From NCBI GenBank assembly GCA_036583965.1, contig JAZBQD010000014.1, positions 3,566,191 through 3,630,190 on the forward strand: DNA of 64,000 nucleotides, given 5' to 3'. The position numbers and the translations under genes were made by a program. Position 1 is the first letter of the stretch. Every line of letters starts with the position of its first letter. Below, piece after piece: positions 14,364 through 25,284 of the stretch. The notes beneath the pieces were generated by a model that made no database searches, was not told the DNA's origin, and was given only the letters and a program-made list of their open reading frames with translations. This DNA is from Prunella strophiata (lineage: Eukaryota; Chordata; Aves; Passeriformes; Prunellidae).

Positions 14364-17300
14364 ATTTCACAGTTTAAACTAGAAACTGTTGTTTTTGTAA
14401 GAGATAGGCCTAGCTGAACAGGACTAGTTCAATTAAAATAAACCAGAAGCAGTGGTAAGTTTGCATTTGTCTGGTGTTCTTTCCTTCCTCTCTTAATGGT
14501 AAACTGATATTTTTAAGATGATGGAATTACGTTGTTGCAAACACTGCATTGTAAATGTCATCACAGAAGTGGCACGTGGAAGCAGTTTCTGCAGATACAA
14601 TTTTAGGCTTTTACCAGAGTTCAATCTTTACCCTTGCACCATTTCAGGGAATCACTATGTGGGCTGTTAGGAAGGGGAACAAATGAAAAAGAATCAGTCA
14701 GGACCCATCAGAGAGCTGTAGAAGTTGCTGCTGCACTGTTTAGTCCAGACCCTGGAAAACTCTCTGCAGTCCTTGGGAATCAGCTGGGATGGAGGCAGAA
14801 ACAGCTTTGATAGCTCTCCTGTCTGCCTGACAAGCACCTTGCATTCAGGTTAGGCTGATCTGCTTGTCCTACCTGCTGTGGTCTGCGTTCTCCCAGAGCT
14901 CCCAGCCTGTCCCATCCATGTCAGTCCTGCTTACATGTCCTGCTTGAAGTGCAGGTCCTGTCTAGGGCACATAAAGGAACCAAAAAGGTTCTGCATTCTT
15001 CAGGTGAGTCAGGGGTCAAAGCCATGGTGCAATTCAGGAGCAGAGTGCTTTTGTGGATGTTTCCTCTGTTTATTGAACCACCCTCTAAGCACAGTGGCCT
15101 TTGCATCCTTGTAGTCATGGAAAACCAGGGTGGATACATTATTCCCAGCAGAAATCAATGGGCAGGAGTACCTGCTGAAGTTTGAGGTGATCCATTGGTG
15201 TTTGATCAGATTTTGAAAGGTCCAAAGGGACATTAAATAAGTAATGAAGTAAGAAATTTTTTTTTTTTTTTTCATCCCCGAGCATGAGGGTTAAAACTAC
15301 ATTGAAACCAATAACTTGACAAATCAAGACCAGACTTATATTATATATTGCCTGGAATACAGGGAGCAGATGACTGTAGTTTTAAAGGCCATGAAGAGAA
15401 GTGGAAACAGCAGTTGTTTGTTTTTGCTGAAGACCATCTTACTGTGAAGCAGTCATGTTTTAATGGATTCATTTGAATTCAGTTAAGCAGAAAATAATCA
15501 ACAGAAAAGTAAACACCTTTGTTTTATGGAAGTGCTGGGAACTGTATGTGTCCATTGTTTGCAAGTGATTGTGTGCTAGGCATCAATTCATTGACTTCAT
15601 ACTGGAAAATATCTTCATTTAGACTTACTGCATAAATACCTGTAAAATCTAATTCAAGTGAGTAGCTGAAAAATTCTGCAGAAAAAAGAGACAGGTAGAA
15701 CTGTAAAGCCCACATTTGGTAAGAATATTCTAACCAGATGGTCTCCCTTATGAGGAAGAGAAAAGAACTATTAAATGCCCTATCAAAAAACTCTGTAAGC
15801 AAAAAAACTTGGTCATCTTTCTAAGCAGCTTCAAAATTTTGTTTCAAATCTGCACTATCAATTTGAGGAGCACTGGTGAGGAGTAGGATGTGGAGAAAGC
15901 CCCACTAGGACTGCAAGACCAGTTTATAGCAACAACCCAAAGAGACTACATTTAAATGTTCCTACTTCTTGAAACATCTTTTGCTTCCAACAGACACTCC
16001 CTATGTGTGACATAACACAGGCAGGATCTATGGGATCTTCTCCATCCTGTTGGAAGTCAAACAATAGCTGAGGACTTGGTGTAGTTTCTGCAGTCCAAGT
16101 CCATCCCCTGTGACACTCTGCTGAAATTGATTCTGAAACTCCACCTATTCTTTGGTGACAGTGAGTCTTTCTGGTGTTGTAGTGAGACACAAACTCTGCT
16201 GGCAGTTTAACACCCAATTCTCCAAGGTTCTGAAAATGGAAGTCCATAGAAATGTAGTTTTAAATTTTTGTGCTTTTCCTTTCCTTTCAGTGAGTGTATG
16301 TCCTTTGGCCAAGCTGCTGCATGTTGAGAAGCTTTTGGCCTTAGGCTCAGTGTAACTATTATCAGAGTAGAGAGCAGCATCCCAGGCTTCCATACTCTTA
16401 TCTGATATATTCCCCAAGGCAAGGCATATGGGAATCCCAAGTTGATTATGTTTTGCCCCCTACATAGCACAAACTCCTACCTTTGCACGCCACCTTGACT
16501 CATTTTTGCTTCAGTAGTTGTTAATTAGTTTTAGAACTTCCAGAACAGTTTCTCTGTGTGCTTTGAGTTCGCCCCACACACTTTTCATACCCATGGTACT
16601 TCTTCTGAGCAGCTGGTGTGGCTCTCTCCCTTTCTTTTAACTGCAGGTGTGAATTTCTCTCTGTTTCCAGCCTTGTAAGAGCCAGCTTTACTCTATCAGT
16701 TCCTGTCTGCTTGCAGTTGTCCTCCGAAAACCTTTTTCTGCTTTGCCCATTTTCTTCCTCTGCTTGTAGTCATATTTAGCTTAGTCATTTTTATTATTTA
16801 ATCCATTCTAAAGCCTTTTAGTAAATAGCTCATATGAAGACGTTGCACAGTAAGAATGAGTGTTGAGCTATTTGCTTGGACAGAATGTCAATAAAGTAGG
16901 GGATGCTTGGTTTGTGATATGCAGCTCTACTTAGTAGAGATATACCAAACCTAAAAGGCACTGTGAAGTGTTGGTCATGGTTTCTTGAATTTCAGGGTTG
17001 CAAGGAATCCCTGTGGTTATAAACTCTGGCTCTTGGCAGTGCCAGAACCTTCTGCCACACTCAGTGCTCACAGTCATGTTGTACAGCCTCCTCTCTCACT
17101 GTCAGAGGTTTGTGTCCATAGGAAGTTACCCACTGCAGCTGGGATTTGGATCATTTCTTTATTTTCTGTCCTTTCAATGGACAAGTGACATGCTCATGGT
17201 TTTTGTCTCTTTTAGTGTGATTTTTCAGGTCATACAAAATTCAGCTGGATTAGGCTGTGCCAGGGCCAGCTTGATTTCTCTGATTTTTCTTCCCAGTGCT

Positions 17301-18033
17301 AATGCTTTTTCAGATTCACCAAAAGTAATGGTGGTTGTAGTGGCAATGAAAATGGCATTTAAAGTGTCGTGTCATCCAGTCATGTTTTTTCCCTTTCGTG
17401 AAGGTTCCTCTTAAGTACATCAGTGAAAATACCACCTCCTTCTCTGCTGTAAATAAAAGGAGTTATTAAATTTCTCTAGAAACTCATGGCTGAAGAGGGA
17501 CCTTTGGCAAATCAGACTGCAGATTTCATTGTGTGTTCACTTGAGAATGGGCATCTACACTGGTGGGTCAGCTCCCAAGATGTGTTCAGAGACCTCCCTA
17601 CAAGAGGAGATTGATGTGCTGCAACGTCTCTGAACCAACCAGTGTTCCAAAGTGTTTCAAAGACAATGAAATGGAGGAAACAAACTTTCTTAAGTAAAAA
17701 GAGTCCTTTATGCCTGGGGTAGCAAGCATGTCTGAATAGTTTGGCCGGCCTCATTTCCAGGTTCTCTTTAACACCCTGAAGTTCTTTGTTTCTTTTTCCG
17801 GTTTGGTTGCAGTTGTGTGATCAGATAAGGCATTTTTGCTCTTTGCAAAGGACAAGTAGGCTTGGTGAATCCCATTAATTTAGCATCACTAGATAAACCA
17901 ACAAAAGTCACTGAGTGGAGTTGTGCCCAATTTAACTCGGGATAGCTTTTGCCAGGGCAGTGTAAACAAGACTGTAATTATACATGGAAATAGTCTGCTT
18001 CAGCATCCTTTTCTTATGCTTTTAAAACCAAAT

Positions 18034-18049
18034 CCCCCCCCCCCCCCCC
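18034..18049 (+). repeat. Poly(C) run of 16
   Basis: An uninterrupted run of 16 C between AAAT and AAGGAAAAAAAT. Pure C runs this long are uncommon in AT-rich intron and are prone to length error in sequencing. Confidence 0.9.
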
Positions 18050-21000
18050 AAGGAAAAAAATAAGAGCTCTAAAGATTAACTTTCTGTAGTTTGTACAGGC
18101 AGCAAGCAAATTACATAGATTGTCTAAAGCAGAGACCAGTAAAATCTAATATGAGACTGTTACTATCTTTATTTATATTGTACCAAGAGCATGATTTATT
18201 TTTATAGAGACAGAAAAAAGAAACATTCCTGCCCCAGAATGCTTAGCTTATGACCCTGTTCCTGCAAAATAATCTGGTTGATTGGAACCTAATGCTGATG
18301 GTAGCAAGAGGGAGGGAAGGAGAGGTCACTGACTGTAACTCCTTCTGCACATAGCTTTCTGTGGGATTGGATTTTGATGACAGAAAATAAGAAATATTAT
18401 AGCAAAAGGTAAAATCCTCCTGACATCTCAAGTCTGAATTACTGGGGTAGATTGTGTGTGTATCTCTATACTAAGTCATGTCAGAAGTGGAAGCTTGCAT
18501 TGCTTGTTAATAGTGCTAGCCAGAAATAATGCAAAACATCCGTGCTTCAGACTCTGCTCTGTGCTGATTTCAGGTTGAATTTAAAGTGTGTGTTTCATCT
18601 CTGTAAGTGAAACCCTCCTCTTTGCCATTCCTTTCATTTTGGACTGCTGCAGTTGTAATCAGGAGACCTGCTCAGCTCTGGATCCATCTGTGTTCAGCAG
18701 CAGCAGTATGGGCTGAGGATGTGCAGCCTTCCAGAAAACAGCCAGGTACGAGTGCAGAGCTTAGCATTGAGGATTTAGGGCTCTGCTAGGAGCAGGTTAG
18801 CTTCTTGCACAGTTTTCAGTTAAATTTATGGAGTCTCTGTGATAAATTTCAGGTGATTATTGGAGCCTTGGTGCAGCATGAGGACATTTTGGCTTTTCTC
18901 AGAGAGGAAGTTATTTCCTCTCACCGAATGGAGTTGGCCACTAACACATAATACAAAGCCATGTAAAAATGTCACTTTTGGGGTGAAGATTCAAGGGTGA
19001 AGTCTCCTCAGACTATATGTTTAAAAAGTGTATATACAGAAGTGAGGTAGTAAATTTAGCTTTAACTTTATAGTTAATGGAAGTAAATAGGGAATGGTGG
19101 AGCATGATTCATTTTGTCCTAACAGATCTTGTAAGTAGGTCAGGGAACTCACACCCCAGAAGTGCCTATTTTTCTTCATAGGTTACAGCTGGAGCTTAGG
19201 GTGTTAAGCTCAGCTGTTGATCCCTATAGTTTATAAATCTGTGGTTAGATAACTTCAACCAATAAAGCTTTGAGTGAGAGGTAATTGCCTGGTCAGAGCA
19301 TTTAATAATTTGTTGTTCATAAGTAAAGGTTTGCTATATAGTGCTTAACTCTGTTGGGAATAGAAAACATTCTGCATTTGAGAGTTCAAACCACTCAACT
19401 CACTTGAGTTTGTGGCCTGCATCTGCCTAATGATAGAGAGTGAGTACGTGGTGTATTATTTACTTTTATAAATACAAAATCTGCAATCCCCCCACTTTTT
19501 TTTTTTTTTTTCCCAAATTCTTAAATTCATATTCTCTTAACAGAGACAGTAGCAGAGTGTGGGGGAGATCAGATTGATCAGCCACAATAGTTATGTGTAT
19601 AAGACTTATTTAAATTCTCTTTAAACCTATGTGATAAACTCCACTGGAAAACAGTTTTCAGAATTTCATATGTCTACAAGCAGAGCTGCAAACAGTGTTG
19701 TTCAGTCCTGCAAAGAATACATCTGTGGCAGATGATGTACTTTTCCTGTTTGCTTGTGGCCAGTGTAAACTTGGCTTTTGGGCAGTGACCATAGCTTCAG
19801 TTTTGAAGCTGTCAACATGAGTATTAGCTAATATATTGGCACAGGGCCACAGTGAATTCCTGAGCTTTCCTTGTGGATAAACTGATTTTACTGAAATACT
19901 TACTTTTATGTTTAGGACCTGTATCTTTATATTGCTGGGTAATATATCACGGAGTTGTTGGACTTGTAATTTGATAAATATTAACAAAGATGGCAAGTTT
20001 TTGGTTTCCTGGGTGAAATTAGATGTTACTTCCAGCTTCCAGGTTGTTGATATATCATGAACAATTCACTTCTGTCATCTGTGGCTGTGCCAGTACAATG
20101 GAAATTATGTTTGCCCTTCATCCATGCTGGTCTATGATCTCTCAGAGTTTCCACACTCATTTATACAGATTATTGACTGCCTTACAGTGAGATTGGGGTT
20201 CAGTTCACCAAAGTTTAGGCGCATAAAAGTTAGATGTTTGGGCTGTCTTCACAGCTTTGTGTAAAAAGATAACCACCTGCCTAGAACAAGGTTTCCAATC
20301 TTGAAATAAGCACCCAGGACAAGAAAGATTAATTACCCTCTGAAAGTGCTTGTCTATTGACTGTGGAGGGAGCCTTGGTGACTGCTTTAGGCTGGGTGTC
20401 AAATTTGGGGCTGAAATTAGGTGAGAGTAATCCCATTCACAGTACCTGGTGTTAAAGAAGTTACACATGTTACTGTGCAAATAATTCTCTTGTTTTTCTG
20501 TTGAAGTAACCATGTTCTAAGTAATCATTTTTTGGGGGAGGGGCTGGGGGGTGTTGTGTGTGAATATTTTATCAGAATTCTTTTCTAACCAGTACTGATG
20601 GTGTTTAGTGGGGTTTTAAGGATTGGATATTCCCTAAAAGCAAAGCTTTTGTTGTATATCTATTAAGAAGTGTTAAGTTCAAATAATAAATAATGTGTTG
20701 GTTAAACATGTATTGGAGAATAAAGAAATACAGAACACCTTAAAAAGGCTGTTTTGGGAAGGTTCTCTTAGTATTGAAAAATGGCATTAATTCTAGTGGG
20801 TTTCCCCTTAGAAAATGTTAGAAATTAGAAATTCAAATGCTTAATAAAGCATTTGTCTGTCTTAGTATCAGCTGCAATGAGCATCAGATTTTATTGTTCA
20901 TTTTAATGGATTACAGAGAACATGTGTAACCTCTTTTAAAGATTTGATTTAGGCTTGCTTGGTCGTTTTTGCAAGTCCAAATGCTATGCACAGGCATGGT

Positions 21001-21602
21001 AATGTATTGGTTAAGAAACTGTAGTAAAATTGCAGCCTTACTCTGTAGAAACCTGTCTGCTGCGTGTGTTTTAATCCTACTTATGTCCTCCTGTGTGTTT
21101 AATCCAGAAAATGGGTATATGTACATGTGCACAGCTTCCCATTTTGGCACCGTGTTTGGTATGTTGTGTGCTGTGACTTGTATCGTGCCTGCAGGCCATA
21201 GGAAAACGACACAAATTAAATGTGAAATAGAGGGAGGCATGATTCAAAACTTGCATGTTCTAGAGATGCAGTATGGCATCTGAGAGCTGCAACATATTGC
21301 AAAAAACCCGCCCTATTTCCCCAACAAGAGGGCCGTGTTTTCAGCTGTGCAGGCTGCTGCAGGCACGGGCAGCATCCTTGCCTTTGGCTGGGAGCAGCAG
21401 TGGCTGCGTTTCCTGGGGGCTCCTGCATGACCACTGCCACACTGCCTGCTCCTCGATCCTGTCTGACTGCCCAGGTCCTGTTCTGTTCTCTCTGCCCTCC
21501 TCTGTGGCTCTGTAATACACGCGAGTTCCCTTTTCCCTTTACATATGTTGTTTTCCTTCGTGCTGAGAAAACTCCACAGCCTGACAGGGCGCTTTTTTTC
21601 TT

Positions 21603-21627
21603 CCCCCCCCCCCCCCCTTTTTTTTTT
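21603..21627 (+). repeat. C15-T10 homopolymer junction
   Basis: Fifteen C followed directly by ten T, preceded by another T-rich run. The run produces the glycine- and lysine-rich antisense open frames nearby, which are therefore low-complexity artefacts. Confidence 0.9.
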
Positions 21628-21824
21628 AAGCACTCCAAATTCTATCCAGCTTTAAACTCTTATGTTTATAACCCTGAATATCTCTAAAATGTCTTTACCT
21701 AAAACACTTTATGGTTTTATTACCAGGTTTATGCCAGTAATAATATTCACATCAGCTTTCTTAGGGATAATCTTTAAGCAGAACCTAGCAAGAAAGGCTT
21801 TGAAAACTATCATTCCCAGGAACG

Positions 21825-22260
21825 CAAATCTCGGAACATGAAACATCGCTTTAATCGCCCTCTCTGACAACTTAACACGACAGATTGAAAAATACAAGCC
21901 GATATGGAAGTGGGATCAATGGATTATCAAAGTCCTAAACATCTTTTCTTGGACGGGGGGAGGCGGGGAGCTTTGGGGTGCGCTGGCATCCGTAAAACAC
22001 CAAGTTTGCATGGCTTACCGCGGATCCGCCGCTGCCTGACTGGCAGCGAAGTTGAGAGGGAGAGAGAGAGATTTACATGAGGGAACTCAGGGGGCTTTGT
22101 CACGGCAATTGTATAAAGTGATATACAGTGCAAATCGACTCGAGCATGTCCCTGGATAGCAGGCGGTTTACAGCCTCTTCAAGCAGAGATTACTGCTTTA
22201 TCTTGTCATACTAAATTAACGTGGCAGCACACTGTTAAACAGTGGTGACCTCTTCATCTG
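21825..22260 (+). promoter_or_regulatory. CpG-enriched intronic block, candidate alternative promoter or enhancer
   Basis: By eye about 20 CpG dinucleotides fall in roughly 430 bases, in an intron where long stretches have almost none. They include a dense cluster around ACCGCGGATCCGCCGCTG at 22018-22035. A GCTGCC/GGCAGC stem lies at 22031-22047, a TGTATAAAGT stretch near 22110 resembles a TATA-type element, and a 15-bp palindrome sits at 22230-22244. A persistent CpG cluster inside a developmental gene's intron fits an unmethylated promoter or conserved enhancer. SOX5 is known to use alternative promoters, but I cannot show that this is one, and strand and function are inference. The open frames across it show no recognisable protein. 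Confidence 0.4.
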
Positions 22261-22297
22261 TGGAAATTGCTGCCTAGAGGAGAGATGGTATTTAAGA

Positions 22298-22413
22298 CTC
22301 TCTCTCCCTCTCCCTCCTTTTCTCCCCTCCCCACTTTTCTCCGTATCCTCTTCCCTTCCTCCCCATCTACCTCTCTGTATCTTGTCTTTTTTTTTTTTTT
22401 TTTTTTGCTGTAG
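22298..22413 (+). other. Long pyrimidine tract ending in an acceptor-like GCTGTAG
   Basis: Positions 22298-22406 hold about 101 pyrimidines in 109 bases, ending in 20 T, followed at once by GCTGTAG with AG at 22412-22413. This has the form of a strong 3' splice site, so an alternative or cryptic exon could begin at 22414. The next bases, GGCCCTGAGGC, open no convincing conserved coding frame. The asymmetric tract could also form triplex DNA, or be a degenerate simple repeat with no function. Confidence 0.4.
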
Positions 22414-23879
22414 GGCCCTGAGGCATTTTTGGGTTAGGTTGTAACATTAAAGACAAAAAGAAAGAAAGAAGGGGGAAGGGAGAGGCTTTTAACATCAAGG
22501 TGACAACAGCTATGTGTTAATTGGGCCTTTGTTGTTTGATTAATAGCCACTTTGGTGTAGAATATTAAGACAGTTGTTTGGACAACTTTCTAAAAATGAC
22601 ATGTCCTTTCAGTAAACTGGGATTAAGCGATGTTCTCTGGTCTGCACATTTTAACTCCTTATTGTTACTGCGTTTAGTCCTAAGCTTTGCTGCTCTTTTG
22701 GAGCGAGCATTCCACCCGAGGCTCCTGGCACCATCCTGGGCTGGCACGGAATGCCAGAGCTCTCTCCAAGGAGCTGCTCTGGCCCCGGTGCCATGGAGGG
22801 TCAAGGTGATGAAAATACCTCGGCAGCCTCGGGCTGTGTTTTAGAATAATGCTCCGAGAAGTGCAGCTGAGTGGGAAAAGGGAAAGAACCATTTCATTGG
22901 GCTGGCAGTGTGGTACAGGAGAGCAGGAAAATTAAATCCCACGTTCCCATCCTTTTCAGTAAACTGAGTCACTTAAGGAGAGGATGGCATTTCTTCTTTA
23001 GACCAGGTTTTCTTTTCTTGGTTTTTCTATTTACTATGCAGTGCTTCACCGTGGGTCCAATCCAAAGCTCTTTGAAGTCACTATAAAGACTGCTTTGTCT
23101 TTAATAGGCTTTGGATCAAGGCCCACATGACCTTAGGCAAATTATTGCAAATCAGTGTTATGAAGTGCTTGGAAATTTGCAAGCATGCATGTCCAAAGTA
23201 TTACTTTTTGATGTACTTTAAAAAACATTTGGGAGATCAGGTGAAATCAGATTGACCAGGTTGGCCTTGGAGGTATCCATATGTGCTGAAAATTGAAGTG
23301 TTATGGGTGCATGTTAGGGCTAAGGAGGCTTTCCCTACCTCTTCCTGTGCTGACTGATGGGTGTTTAACAGGTTCTCTTCCTGTGCTCTTGGGGTTGCCA
23401 GTGGACAAGAGAAAATGCTTTCACACTTCCAAAACTCAGCACTGACTCTGGAATGCCACAGGACTTTGGCCACTTCAGTCATATGAAGATGGCTGCAGAA
23501 ATTTAATTACATGAGATGGAAAAAGATGATGATCTATCTTGGATTTTTCCCTGCTGGAGACAATTGTTCCTTACTGTGAATTTCTTGAGCTGCCACCTAC
23601 ACAAAGATTGATGCAAAATTCTGTGCGTTTTGTGTGTAACATTTTCACAGGCAAGTTTTCATTCGCTTCCCCGGGATGCCAGCACAGCTTATTTTTGCAG
23701 CAGAATATTTGCCATTTCAGATGCAGCGTATCTGTGAACACTGATGCTATCATTGTTCCCTTTGGTTGAATTTTGAAGGCCATTGAGCTCAGCAGTTACA
23801 CTAGAGATATGGAAAGGACCGACTTCCTGATTTATTATTTGGAGAAATCAATGCGTTTGATAATTTATGTACAGCTTAC

Positions 23880-23990
23880 AGGGGCCACGTAAGTGGCTCA
23901 TGAATCGATCAGCAGCCAGCAAAAATGAAAGCTAACGAGCTCGTTTCAATAGCAAGTTGCTCATTAGCAGGTAGGCTCACTGATCTTTCA
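23880..23990 (+). promoter_or_regulatory. Compact CpG-bearing block with 12-bp palindrome, candidate conserved element
   Basis: The block holds ATGAATCGATCAG, a perfect palindrome AACGAGCTCGTT at 23934-23945, and TTGCTCATTAGCAGG, with several retained CpGs and no simple repeat. This mixed composition with homeodomain-like ATTA cores is what conserved non-coding elements of developmental genes often look like. Conservation itself is not visible here, so the call is tentative. Confidence 0.25.
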
Positions 23991-25260
23991 GGGTTTCCAG
24001 TTCAAAGTCACATGCTTTTTCCAGTGTCCTCGGAAGAAGCAGTTTCCTTGCAAAGAACAGAAGCAGAGAAAGAAAGCATGGCAAGGTTTTGAACGTTTTC
24101 TCATTGCTTTGACATAAATGTTTACATTTACTGGGCTGGAGGGGCAGCCATCCAGTGGCCTCAGCCTGTGTCCATCACTGTAGGGACATCAACTTTCTGC
24201 CTTTGAAATTGAGTTTACCAGGGAATTAACAGTGTATGTGGCAAGGAGAGGGTAGAGGCCTTTCCTGTGTTTCTGCACAGAAATCTCTGCATTACCAGCA
24301 CAGCATTTTCAGTCCAGAGTTCCTCCAGCTCAGAAGCCACATGTGGAATGCTAGCCAGCAGGCAGGGTGTCCTTTCCCCCATTCCCAGTCAAAACTGTGA
24401 CCCATCCTGGTTAGATAACACCAGGCCTGTGTCTTCCCCTCTCCTGGTACCATTTGATGCCTTGTTTGAAATGCTTTGGTGCTTCTGGGAGGTTTTTTTG
24501 GGGGTGTGCACAAAAAGTGGCTTGTTTAGCTCAGTTGTTACCCTTCTTGGTAGAGATACCAAGCCCTGAAAGAACATGGGAATTAACCTTCTAGGGAGTA
24601 CTCTAAGGGTCAGTACTGAGAAGTTTGGCAGATTTTATGTGCTAAGGCTCATAAACATGCCTGAGAGCAGGGAACTGGTTTTAGCTTTGTGCATTAGTAG
24701 AGTATACTGTTGTCCACCACTACTGTTTTTTTTTTTTCCTTGTGGTAAAGAGGCAAATTCATTTTTAGTCTTTTTGAAAAGTAAACCCACTGCTTTAATT
24801 ACCAAGCTTCTGATAAAGTGTTCTTGAGTCCTTATGTTGCTTGTATGTATAAGTATATATGTAAAAATATTTAGGTGTATATGTACAAACACATGTATTT
24901 CAGCTATCTCCTTTAGACATGAGGAATACACCACTCTTAATCAGACTGAAAAATCCCAAAAAACAGTTTCTTGACAGAGTTGCCTGAGGCTCTTGCAAAA
25001 GAGGGACTCTCAAAACATATTTTTAAAATATTTCAAAAAAAGACAGATTTTCCAGATCTCAGGAATAGATTTTCAACTGCCTGATTTGGCTTGAAATGAG
25101 TTGGCTGAATCAGTTTCTTTTTCTTTTAAGTAAGTCTATAAAGCTTTGATGAATCTGGCTCATTGTTTAGCACTTATCTCATGAGTAAAGCTTGAGAGGT
25201 TTGGCTTGAAACTTACCAAATCACATCTTTGGAAAATGGCCCAAGCCTATTGATTTATCT

Positions 25261-25284
25261 AAAAAAAAAAAAAAAAAAAAAAAA
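25261..25284 (+). repeat. Poly(A) run of 24
   Basis: An uninterrupted run of 24 A followed by TCCAGAGC. No target-site duplication or retrocopy body was found around it. Confidence 0.9.

Noticed and set aside
21216..21638. 140-codon minus-strand open frame starting in a Gly/Lys run
   Set aside because: The N-terminus is the C15-T10 homopolymer read in reverse; no recognisable domain.
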